DNA of 64,000 nt. It comes from Malachius bipustulatus. Taxonomy: Eukaryota; Arthropoda; Insecta; Coleoptera; Melyridae. A program made the translations under genes and the position numbers. The stretch is taken from NCBI GenBank assembly GCA_910589415.1, contig OU342631.1:11222001-11286000 (forward strand). The letters run 5' to 3'. Numbering within the stretch: position 1 is the stretch's first letter; each line of letters begins with the position of its first letter. A model generated the notes under the pieces. That model did not search any database. It was not told the origin of the DNA and was given only the letters and a program-made list of their open reading frames with translations. Shown one piece after another: positions 1 to 9,945 of the stretch.

Positions 1-420
1 GAGGGGAAATATAATTTTTTGCATTACTGCCAGATCTTGGGAAGGTTTCGAACCCTCACTCGCTTTTAGTTCTCGGATTTGTGATCAGCTACACCTAAAA
101 ACCCGAAGAGACAATTTCCGAGAAGAAATAAAATTATTTCTATCATTACCACTACTTGGGATGGTTTTGAGAGGTTGAAACCATTTTTGCTTGCTTTGAG
201 ACCTCGGATTCGTAATCAGTGACCCCGAATACCCCTGGGAGACAATTTCCAAGGCCAAATATAATTTTTTGCATCACTGCCATTCCGTGGGGAGGTTTTG
301 AGAGGTTGGAACTACCCTCGCTTGCTTTTAGACGTCGGATTTGTAATCATAGCGACCCCGAAAACCGCTAAGATCATAGCGACCCCGAAAACCGCTAAGA
401 GACAATTTACGAGGTAAAAT
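1..420. repeat. Degenerate minisatellite, about three units
   Basis: Three diverged units of about 130 to 160 bp. Each contains a version of gacaatttccgag (near 110, 241 and 401), followed by an aaatataattttttgcat-type stretch and a cctcggattcgtaatcag-type stretch. Within the third unit a segment of about 25 bp (atagcgaccccgaaaaccgc) is duplicated directly at about 347 to 396. If the left-edge gene continues off the window, this lies in its first intron. No coding potential was recognised from 1 to 714. Confidence 0.7.
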
Positions 421-714
421 TTTGAATTTTCTAACTTTGTTATCACTCTTATTATTTTTGAGGTGATTTGGGAGGGGGAAAATTACCCTTATTTTACATT
501 TTTTTGAGGTAATGCAGAGGTTAGTGGTGATTGATGTTCCTGAATATCTAGGGAATTCAGGAAAAATATAATTTTTAAAATTGGTGCTGTTACCACTTTG
601 AACATGTTGAATCGCGTTCTTGATGGATCGCTTCTATGATCTTGCCGCCTGCGGGCAGGCACGCATAGTTTCAATTAAAAACAACTTTATATAAAAGAAA
701 AAAAGGAAACTTAC

Positions 715-887
715 AATTCGTTAGTGTTAAAGTACTCCTGAATTTCAGCATAAAATTCGGGAGGTAATTCAACTGAAGTGTCTTTCAATTGATCAAGTTG
801 ATCCAGGTCTAAAATATCATTCTCGATTACTAAATTCCCAGCGGCTAGACCCAGAAGGGCGACAGTGGAAATCAGGATCTTGAACAT
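715..887 (-). CDS. Group 7 allergen-like secreted protein, exon 1 only (partial at left edge)
   Basis: First coding exon of a third paralog in the cluster. The ATG at 887 opens a hydrophobic signal peptide (MFKILISTVALLGLAAG), followed by an acidic segment (IDLDQLDQLKDTSVELPPEF-like). It ends at a GTAAGT donor (714 downward) after 57 codons plus 2 nt. This is exactly the length and phase of exon 1 in the gene at 8202..3907, to which it is nearly identical. Translation continued past the donor stops at once, as expected for an intron. The remaining exons would lie left of position 1 because the gene reads leftward. It could also be an orphan duplicated exon, since fewer than 715 bp of downstream DNA are visible. 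The intact donor, phase and signal peptide argue against decay. Confidence 0.8.
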
Positions 888-1152
888 TATAATATTTCTC
901 TCAATTATTTAAAACTGCACACAGACTAGTAGTAGTAATAGAGGAAACTAACAATCTCTCGTATTTAACGCATTTTAACTTAAATACTTACTTACACTCG
1001 ATACAATCTTATCAAGCAGCGAATTTCCATAACTGCTGATTGATTTAAATCTAATGTTTAATGTTCAAATGCATTTTAGAGTAGGTATACTAAGGGCATT
1101 AACTTTTAATCATTTATTCATCAAAACAAGAAAACAATGACGACTTTATCTG
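888..1152 (-). promoter_or_regulatory. Duplicated upstream/promoter region of the left-edge gene
   Basis: This block is homologous to 8203..8474, upstream of the next paralog. The stretch from about 958 to 1031 is almost unchanged. Read on the minus strand it contains a TATTTAAG element followed about 35 nt later by GATTGTTAGTTTCC, a plausible TATA-like/initiator pair, then a short leader before the ATG. The TATA and initiator assignment is inference; the shared block is directly visible. Confidence 0.5.
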
Positions 1153-2010
1153 TAATCTTTAAAGAAAAATGTTTCGAAATTCAGTAATGATAAATTTTTC
1201 ACTAGTTTTCCTTGATGGGAATTTTTTCTTTCTTTTTGGTTTTGGTCTCCCAAGCTACTCAACACTTGAAAGTGCACGCAGTTCAAAACGGTTCATCTCA
1301 AGACGAAAATAAATATCTTCGTTGGGATCATTTTTTGTTCCGGCGGATATTAAATTTACCTCATCAGCAAAATTATTAGAATAGTTTGGAGGGCTGATAA
1401 TTTCAAAAAGAACTGTTACAACTCCTTGTCCAAAGATGTTAGAACTATACCTCCGAATGGGTTCTCAAATTTTTTTGACCATCTCCCTCTACCATATTAC
1501 TTACCCCCTCCTCTGCAGAATTGGAAAAACTACTTTCATTTCATTCCCGGAGGTCATATCTATTGTCTTGACATATTTTTCTTGTTTGCCATAATTGACA
1601 CTTGTCTTTCTCGAGTCTTCTGTCAGCTCTGTTCTCAAAACTTGGTCTATAGCATGGAATTGTCAGCAGTATTTCTCCTGGAATTAATCTCCCCATGTGT
1701 CATAAGTGTTGCTTTAAAATGCAGTAGGTACATGTTATTTCAAGAAAGGGCCAATTTTCTTTATCTTCACTTCTTCTAGTGTTACTAGAAAGACACTGCT
1801 CACAGATAACTAATAACCTATCGCAATGATTTTACTTATATATTGGTAGTTTTAATTAGTTGGCTGTATAAAAAAATTGATCTAAAAAAACTAGGGAGTA
1901 TTGTTTTGAGCGACCCTGGGTCTGGGACCTTTCATCCCGTATTTACAGGAGAGTGATAGGAAACATCCCTCAAGACAAAATTAGGTTTAGGTAAGTCTTA
2001 TATAGGTTTA

Positions 2011-2041
2011 GACGTAACTTCGGAATTGCAGTTATCATCAG
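2011..2041 (-). other. Degenerate hammerhead-ribozyme-like motif
   Basis: On the minus strand CTGATGA (2041..2035) is followed 13 nt later by GAA (2021..2019), then GTTACGTC. The order CUGANGA, stem II, GAA, short palindromic stem III and a UH cleavage site is the hammerhead core used by minimal ribozymes of Penelope-like elements. Here stem II pairs poorly and the stem III palindrome is disturbed, so activity is unlikely. It could be coincidental. Confidence 0.3.
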
Positions 2042-3863
2042 AAGTGACCTCTTCTGCCAACTTGAGAAAGACTTGGAGCCTTTGATGTCATGTGGCTTAA
2101 GAAATAACAAATCGCCAAGCGATCCAATCTTCTGTTGCTTTTATCGAGCAACTGTGTCTTTACCCAGTTTCCCAATAGCTCTGGCTTTATTCAGTGCGTT
2201 GTTGAACCAGCCCGCATTCCCGATCACGAGGGAGAATTCGTTAGACTTCATTGAAAGCTCCATTGGATTCCTTATTAGACCATAAACTCGTCTCAATATG
2301 GTGTGTGCTACCAATTAGTGGCAAATAATCAAAAAGTGTGCTGGGAACGTGCTCAAGTCATCCTAACTGGCGTGGAAGTATACATACCTTTATCAAAAAC
2401 GGTACCAACCATCAAGCTTTGACTCAACAAATGATGTAAAGGAGCTCTCGCATCCAAATAACTTTTCTCCAATGGCGAGAGGGTTCTGACGGCACAAATC
2501 ACCACAATTTTATACTTGCTCGACACAGATGCAAAGAAATAATAGATCAAACCAAGGGAGCTCATTACATAACCAAAGAATCAGAGACAAACTTATCTTC
2601 TGTTTTAAAAAAGGTAAAGGTATGTGGAAGAAGGTAAGGTAAGGGGTTATGCGACTAAGTCTTTCTAAAGCCTTTTTATCCAATCGTACTGGTCACCACA
2701 ACCACCACCCCGCATTTCATAAACATTCTAAAATTAATCTGAAGAATAGTCGGGCCGATCCAGGATCTTTGGCGCCAGCAGTCTTCACTTTCTTCTGCTC
2801 TAACAGTTCGTTCTTTTTCGTCTTACACGGATAGACAAGACTATTGCATCGCCTAGGATCAAACATGTCAGGCAGTGTTTTTCAACATAAAGGCAATTAT
2901 GATAAACTTGGAGCCAAGGAATTCTGGCCCCGATGACGTACCCGTTATCGTACCCACTTAAAAGTTTTTTGGATCCAAAACCAACGGGGCATTTCAAGAA
3001 ACTACGTTTCAACTGAAAGTCGTTTAACTACGTGGCCATTTGTGATTCCCTCCAAGGAAAGTGAGGAATTTTACTCACAAGTAAACTCCAGAGAGTGTTT
3101 CCGGCAAATAATTAGCTTTATTAGACTTTCCGGCAGTGAGCTTAACACCACCAAACGCCGCGGCGGATTTAAATTTCTCAAGACGTATATCTCCGTTCCA
3201 GCTCCGTATACCTCTGTATACCTACCTCAATTCATTCACTTTATCTCATACAAAAAAAAAAAAAAAATAGAAACAACCGAGTGCTGTCTAATCAACTACA
3301 GGCTCATTTTCTTGGTCTACTCAATTAAGGAAAATATTTAAAGAACGTACCACTAGCAACTTCCACTCAAAGTAAAGTTTCCCTTGATTCCTGAAGAGCT
3401 TTTATAGTAGAAAGAGCGAAATCAACATCTTATGAGACATTTTAAGTAAATTAGTGACCACCTATTTGTGAGTCTGGAGTTTTCTGCGATTGAAGCAAAA
3501 CAATGTACGTGAAAAGTCTTTTCAAAGTGGGGAGAGAGTTTAACCTTGGTGTAGAACAATCTGGTTCCCAATTCGATCTCTCTATTTCGAAGTGTGAGAG
3601 AGAAATTATCTAATCAAAATTTGCCACCGTTATCTCCTTTTTCTCTTGCGACCATTTGTGCCACAGAGTAAATTTTTCTCTCACGCCCCCCTGCAATATT
3701 TCTACGCCTTTCGATCATGACTGGCATGCATGGTAAATAAATTGTTGATAAAGCAGCAGTCTTATTGCATACCTGGTGAGTTATCTGTTACTGTTTGCTT
3801 ATAAGATATTAGTCACATGATGTCATAAGAAAGAAAGAACTATAGTCATAGAAAAAATATATT

Positions 3864-3869
3864 TTTAAT
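3864..3869 (-). terminator. Possible poly(A) signal ATTAAA
   Basis: ATTAAA on the minus strand about 40 nt after the TGA/TAA-type stop of the upstream gene, followed by a T-rich stretch. A variant signal, so moderate to low confidence. Confidence 0.4.
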
Positions 3870-3906
3870 AACAATAATTACAAATAACATCCTAATAACA
3901 AATCAT

Positions 3907-6900
3907 TCAAGAGAAAATCAAAGTCGGAAGGGTAGTGGTAATAGGAGCTGCCGTGGTTGGGTTGAGGATGTAATGGAGAATTTCATTAATGTCACCAACG
4001 ACCACGTTCAGACCACTCTTGATGATTCCTGACACGATGCCCAGGATAACACCGCTCAACAGGATACTGACAACATCGGTGAGAATGTTCAGCAACCAAT
4101 CTGTCAGGATATTGCCGGTGAACTTCAGATCGACATGGCTGAAAAATGAGTACATTTTAACATCGCTACATCGCTAATTACTTTAAGATTAACTTACCCT
4201 TTGTTAGTTATCTGGAAAGTATCAATAGTAGCATTATAAGAGGTAAAGTCAATGCCAAGAGCAAAATTGATTTTCAGTTTTGATAGTCTTCCATCAATTC
4301 CGCCCTTAGGACCAAGTCCCATAAATGTAGCGCTGTACTGGTAGTTGAACTGGGAATTAATAAACAAGCGTTAGTCAATTTGGAGTGACCAAAGACAGAA
4401 ATCTTACCATGAGGTCATCGAATGCTACAGGAACCTGGAGTTGGAGCTTATGGACATTGGGCTGATAGCTGGCGACTACGTCACCTCCACGGTGGATTGT
4501 TGAAGCATCTTGAAGCCAGCCTTTGGTTAAATCTATTGCTCCGGTATACGTAATGAAAATGATCCTCTAAAGTTCACAAAATGCTGGCATTAGACGTAGT
4601 ATAGTTTTTTTTATGCATCGAGTAATAGTAATTTATACAGGGTGTCAATTTTATACAGGATGACGAAAAATCTATTAATTGCCATTAACTTCCCCTTCCA
4701 TCACCCCATCATAATTCAGGGGAAAGTTTTCAAATTGACACTCTGTATATATACAGCTCATGTATGATGATAAGTCAAACTTGTTGCACTCATTTGAATT
4801 AATTTAACGCTCTAGTGCGCAAATTAAACATACACGCCGTCATTATTGTGGAAAGATGGAAAGTCACAAGTTGAAATTGGCAAGCATTTCCTAAAAATTC
4901 ATTATTAAAACTCGTACCTTCTTGAATCCTTGATGTAGATCTGGTAGTTGCAGAGGATCCAATCCTTGGTCAACAATCAATTGTTGAATATTAGCGAAGA
5001 TTTTATCAGCATAAATGTTTACGATAGCAGTGATTCCACTTCCAGCGCTGGAGACGAGATTTGAATCAATTATAAAATGTTACAAGTTCAAAAGTTAATT
5101 AAAATTACGCAGGTACGTACTTAGAACATAAACAATTAACTATTTACCATTGTTCATGAGATGAGATAAATTTTATTATCTTCTACTGAGATCTTTGTTT
5201 TGTTTTCCTTACATGGAAAATATTTAATCGAATCAATATCTATCTATGACCTCTTGTAATTTGAATTTATTTATTTTCATGATCAAATATTTGGGTATTT
5301 TTGGAGCAAACTTTTTATCGTTAAGCAAATATCTAATTGGGTTAGAGCTGAAGAATTTCGGTTAGTCTAATAAGAGGGTTATAAGAAATAGAATTCCTTA
5401 ACCGTCAAAATCTTTCAATAAGCTTCTTGGAATATTTATCAGAAAATTATCAAATACAGGGTGATTCGTCCAAAATAACCGACACTAAGCAGTAGCGTTG
5501 TACTTTTGGCACAATTATTTAAATTTTAAAATTAAAAGAAAATAATAATGAATTAAATTACATTATCAAAAATTACATTTCACAATCGATACAAAAAAAC
5601 TGTTAATTGCTGATATAAAAGCTCAAGCGGCAACACTCCGGGGAAAAGTTCAATTTCGAAACCCGAGCAAGAGGAGTTGATTTGTAAAAAGTTAACGAAT
5701 CATAATATTGGAGCGAAATGGGAAGGAAAATGGTGTAGAAAAATGTAGAGAGAAGAAATAAAAAAATAAACTAAGCTGATTTTTGAGGGAGAAATTTCCT
5801 TATATCATAACATAAAACAAATACCTATAATTAATTAAAAACAAACACATAAAAAGTTAAAAATGGGGAATTTTCCACAAGGGGTAGGAAGTTGCATTTT
5901 TGGATCGAGCTACATAAAATTCCGTTTTTCCCGCTTCGATTGCAAAAAATTTTTACTGGGCTAGTATTTATAGGTACATGCATGGGTAAATACATTCTGT
6001 AACTGGTTCGTAACTACTACGAACACCTGTATCCTATATATATATATATATTCGTTTGAAATTACAAATTGCAGTCTTACGATACATGTTGTTTAGTTTA
6101 TTAAATTACATATGATTGGTTTCGTCGATCATGGGGAAAAGAACGATCTGTAGGATATTCTGATGCGATGTTGACATCATGGTGAAGCATTTGCTTTGAG
6201 AGATATAGTCTAGGGAAAACCCCATTAAAAAACCTAGACACACCATCCTGTTGAGATTGGTTTGAAGTATTCCAATCATTTTGCCCTTCTGAGGTTATCT
6301 GGCTGTTAATGTAGATTTTGTTTACAAGAGCTTCAAATTCTGTAACCAGTCTATTGTTTCGGTGGAAATTTCATGAATTGCTTGAAAACCTCCAGAAAAT
6401 TTGGTTAAAGGACATTCATTGACAATGTGATTGATGGATTCTTCAGGATGTCCGCAAATACAGGAAGCGCTTGGTATTAAATTCCATTTATGTAACATTG
6501 AATTACATCTACCGTGTCCTGTTCTTAAGCGATTTACTTGTACCCAGACTTTCCTTCTGATTTCAAAACCGTTGACTAATGATGAAGGATCTTCGATTAA
6601 AGTATTGTTGAATAAAGAAACACTTTTATTTCGCCAATCATTTCTCCATTCATCTTCAATTTTAAATGGTCGATCCAGGTATGTTTCTAGCCACACAGGT
6701 CTTCTTGATTTTAATCTCGTTGTTGGAAGATTATTCAGGTCCGATGTTATTGAAAAATCATCTGGAAATGTTCGGTATTTATTATATTTATTATATTAAA
6801 AAGCGAGCCCGGGTATATTTATCATTTAAGGGAAATTAGGCAACCCTCTAAAATTGTGAGAGAGTCCTTGCTGCGTCGGGCAATTTTATTATCCTACTAG

Positions 6901-8202
6901 AGCCTAGGGCCTAGGGTAAGAGTTATGAACCAACCCAGTGTCACATCCTTTTTTATTTAATGACATTTCTAATTCATTTAAACTGAAAGGTTTATAGACT
7001 TTCTATATGACACTGGGGCCTAAATCTAGCATCCATATCTACATAGAGCTGGATAGATCCAGAGCTCGCTAAACCGGAGGAAGAACGTTAAAATTCTCAG
7101 TGCCCATTAGCTATCCATCGCTTTGTTTCTATTTCTAAGGGAATAGTAAGATATATGCAACTTCACACGTATCCCATAATAAGTTTAAACGTCGAAAGTG
7201 GTGGTGGAAGACTCTCCATGAAAAATTAAAAGGGGAATTTCTTCCACAAGTGAGTAGTTCGCTAATCCTGTAAACCGAACTATTTAATAATTTTTTTTCT
7301 TGTCGTTCAGACAGGGTTCCAGTTTCAGAGTTTCAGGTTCCAGTTTCAGGTTCAGAGTTTCAATTTCAAGTCTCAAGATTTTCTCATTTATAAGTTTATT
7401 CTTTGGCCCCGTTTTGGATTTTTAACTCCTTCTACCTGGAATTCAAGTTGTTCAGCACCAGCTAAGGAGACATAATCCGCCATTTTGAGTTTCAAATGAT
7501 AAATGTATAAAGCAAATTATTCAAGATTAGCAAGTGATGTTGGTGGTATAGCGGGCGGTATCAGCACCAGCGATGGACTGATTTCAGACTAGTTGACCTG
7601 GGCATGCATTTAACCTGCAGCATAGTACCAGTGGTAGTTACATTCCTCTATTTACAGACCAACGAGAAGGTATTTATCTAAATTTTATGTGAATTTCAAT
7701 TTTGAGCAGTGAAGTTTCATCATCAAATACAAATAAATTTAAAAACATTGTAGTGGCCTTGATTTTTAAAACTATAAAATGAAATTTGAAATGAAGGTAG
7801 TCGAGTCAACGACCAATATCCTAATGTCAAAAAGTTGCGATTTAATGATAGAGGGTATTGACAAAAAAATCAAATTTGCTCATTTTTTTTGTTTACTCAA
7901 ATGACATCATGACTAATAAATTTATTTGAACATAAAAAGAACTTCTAATATCAGTATACTAAAAATCTTTATACAATAGTTTTAAATAAAAACAACTTCC
8001 AATAAAATAGAAACAAAAAGAAAACTTACAGTCCGTTAGTTTTAATGTACTCCTGAACTTCGGCATAAAATTCGGGAGGTAATTCAACTGAAGTGTCCTT
8101 CAATTGATCCAGTTGGTCCAGGTCTATGATATCATTCTCGATTACTAAGTTTCCAGCGGCGAGACCCAAAAGGGCCACAATGGAAATCAGGATCTTGAAC
8201 AT
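3907..8202 (-). CDS. Group 7 allergen-like secreted protein, complete five-exon gene
   Basis: Exons (minus strand): 8202..8030, 5047..4918, 4566..4408, 4349..4198, 4138..3907; all introns are GT/AG and the frame is continuous, giving 281 aa. Residues 1 to about 17 are a signal peptide (MFKILISIVALLGLAAG), so the product should be secreted. Exon 2 carries YADKIFANIQQLIVDQGLDP then LQLPDLHQGFKK, the family's helix plus DP...PD turn. Exons 3 and 4 encode amphipathic beta strands (HRGGDVVASY, KLQLQVPVAF, SKLKINFALG). Exon 5 is a long hydrophobic helix (LLNILTDVVSILLSGVILG) ending in a Thr-rich tail. This order matches Der p 7-like TULIP-fold proteins thought to bind hydrophobic ligands. No cysteine occurs, which argues against takeout/JHBP. 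An in-frame GTG at 8217 is not a start; the ATG at 8202 matches the paralog at 887. The ligand is unknown. Confidence 0.9.
4638..4745. mobile_element. Short Tc1/mariner-type MITE, 108 bp
   Basis: Starts cagggtgtcaatttta and ends caaattgacactctg, imperfect terminal inverted repeats, flanked by TA on both sides (4636-4637 and 4746-4747). It lies in the second intron of the gene at 3907..8202. No coding sequence. Confidence 0.75.
5457..5490 (+). repeat. Isolated transposon end (cagggtgattcg type)
   Basis: TA followed by cagggtgattcgtccaaaa, the start type seen on the Tc1/mariner-like elements elsewhere in this window. No matching inverted end was found nearby, so it is a solo or truncated end. 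It sits in intron 1 of the gene at 3907..8202. Confidence 0.4.
6040..6796 (-). mobile_element. 5'-truncated RTE-like non-LTR retrotransposon with 3' end
   Basis: Minus-strand open frame 6796..6322 encodes the C-terminal tail of a non-LTR reverse transcriptase. It has an RLRTGHGRCNSMLHKWNL block, then CICGH, then HIVNECPL, the Cys/His finger-like ending of RTE-type polymerases. The frame is interrupted just upstream at an AAT repeat near 6797, consistent with 5' truncation on insertion. About 280 bp of 3' UTR follow the stop and end near a TA dinucleotide run (6038 to 6052), a plausible simple-repeat tail. It lies in intron 1 of the group 7 gene. Clade assignment is from motif recall. Confidence 0.75.
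7191..7740. repeat. Interspersed 0.55-kb repeat, copy 1
   Basis: Homologous along its length to 14497..15080. Shared landmarks include gtgagtagttcgctaa, gacagggttcc, ctccttctacctggaattca, caccagctaaggagacata, and a common end gtgaagtttcatcatcaaat followed by A-rich sequence. Both copies lie in the same orientation but in different introns of paralogous genes, so they are independent insertions. The internal ccagtttcag-type region varies in short-repeat number. No open frame; class unknown (SINE-like or solo LTR). Confidence 0.75.
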
Positions 8203-8474
8203 TATTATATTTTTCACAATAATTATTGAAAACTACACACAGACTAGTATAGAGGAAACTATAACAATCTCTCGTATTTAACGCATTTTAACTTAAATAC
8301 TTACTTACACTCGATACAATCTTATCAAGCAGCGAATTTCCATATATTAATAACTGATTAATGGAAATCTGGTGTCTATAATTTGATGATCAAAAGGATT
8401 TTAGAGTACCTACTAAAGGAATGAACTTTTAATCATTTCTTTATCAAAATCAGAAAACAATGACGATTTTATCT
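8203..8474 (-). promoter_or_regulatory. Upstream/promoter region of the middle group 7 gene
   Basis: Counterpart of 888..1152. The segment 8262..8344 is nearly base-for-base the same, including the minus-strand TATTTAAG and GAGAGATTGTTA elements. Retention of non-coding sequence at this level suggests a recent tandem duplication that carried promoter and exon 1 together. Confidence 0.5.
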
Positions 8475-9921
8475 GCAATAAACTTCAAGCAGTTGTTTAA
8501 TTGATAATTCAAAATTAATTGAATAAACACCTGAGGATTTTTTTCATGTCAGTTAAATGATTCTGTGATAATATTTCGAACGTCAGTATTTTGAAACAGT
8601 TCACGAGTTTAATCTAATGTGGAAAGAGGGAAACTGAAGATTTGATGGTTTGAAAGTGGGGAATTTCAAAATTTTGAAAAAAAAACAACGAGAAAATTTT
8701 ACAATAAAATAAACCGCCGAACGATTTTTTAAGTTTTCGCTCATCTATTTTATTGACAAAATGATGGGAGAAAAACATCTTTTTAGTTTTTCAGTGATGG
8801 CTCTTTTCTTTATCAACCGATTTTCAAAATTTAGAGGTCATTTTGACTGCAGCCTTCGGGGGAAGAAAGCCCTGGAATTGAACTTGGAAAAAAACAAAAT
8901 TTCTAGACGCACATCAATTTTGACCCATACCTGAAATAAATTTTGAATTCTTCTTGGGAGGTAAATTATAATATACAAAATTTTATATAAAAGGAAAAAC
9001 CTCAATATTTTTTAGTTTTATTTCATATGTATACCTAATGAGTAGGAAGTTGATTTGAAATAATAAAGAGTTTTTAACCACGACCCTTTTCTCTTTCTGT
9101 ATAACTCTTGTCTGAGAGAAAAATAATTTTGAGTTAAGATTTTGAGACATTTTCATTTTAACATTGTACGAGTATTATGGAAATGGATGGAAATATTTCG
9201 TGTACGTTTTCTTAGATAGAAATTTTGTAATTTTCTCCCGACTTGACGATGTTTTGGGCTACCGGAATCAACAGCTCGGGGAGGAAAAGAGTACAGCAGT
9301 GGGAGAAAGGAAACGAACAGCGTGAGTAGAGAGCTTTCAAGTGCCGCATAGAAGAAATAAATGTCACCGTAACCAAGATAAAATCCTGGTTTGTTTGCGG
9401 AGTATTAAGTAAAGGACAAGTGTGTTTTCCTCCGTGTGAGGTGAAAATCTTAATCATCGACCATAATCCCCGAACACTTGAAAACACCCTAAGGCAGTAA
9501 TGGGCGAATTGAACTATTATAGGTACTTAGGTAGGACAAAATGATTCTATACAGGAGTTCTAGTTACAATGTTATTATATGTACTCGCTTCGGCGGTGCA
9601 TACACTAAAATTGATTAGTATGGCCCCACGTTGGGCGCCAATTTGTTACATCCTCTTTCTCATGAATTGGTAAATAATTTATTAATTTGCTTGATCTTAT
9701 GGCTTTAATTGATTGAAATTGGTTAAAACAACAATTATATACGAACAGGTCTCCACAAAAGAATAGAGTTACCTACACTTTATAATGAAATATTCTGACG
9801 CAATAATAGTCACAAACCCATGAGGAATAAAAATGAAACAAAAAATATTCCACAAAAGCGTTGAAAGGGCTAATTTGTGAGCAGGGGTGAAATAAATGAA
9901 AATTTGATTGATGAAAATTGA
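8475..9921. other. Spacer between group 7 genes, no gene recognised
   Basis: AT-rich spacer. A 91-codon minus-strand open frame at 9212..9487 has no recognised domain, no splice context and no paralogous support, so it was not called. Nothing else identifiable. Confidence 0.4.
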
Positions 9922-9927
9922 TTTATT
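9922..9927 (-). terminator. Poly(A) signal AATAAA
   Basis: Canonical AATAAA on the minus strand starting about 19 nt after the stop of the group 7 gene that ends at 9946. Confidence 0.6.
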
Positions 9928-9945
9928 CTTATCCAAAGTAAACTG

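Larger units (their letters stand above)
1153..3906. other. Spacer between paralogs, no gene recognised
   Basis: AT-rich spacer with short open frames on both strands, none resembling a known family. It carries a hammerhead-like motif near 2011..2041 (listed separately) and a 15-nt A run near 3251. Parts of 1400 to 3340 look like decayed mobile DNA, but no diagnostic domain could be read. Confidence 0.4.

Noticed and set aside
1426..1779. 117-codon plus-strand open frame
   Set aside because: No recognisable domain, AT-rich composition without splice or paralog support; probably chance or decayed mobile DNA.
3989..4177. Plus-strand frame over the last exon of the middle group 7 gene
   Set aside because: It is the antisense shadow of a real exon.
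6038..6052. TA microsatellite as an independent feature
   Set aside because: Better explained as the tail of the RTE-like element ending there.
8203..8217. Upstream in-frame extension (MKNII) of the middle group 7 gene
   Set aside because: The codon at 8217 is GTG, not ATG; the first ATG is at 8202 and matches the paralog start.
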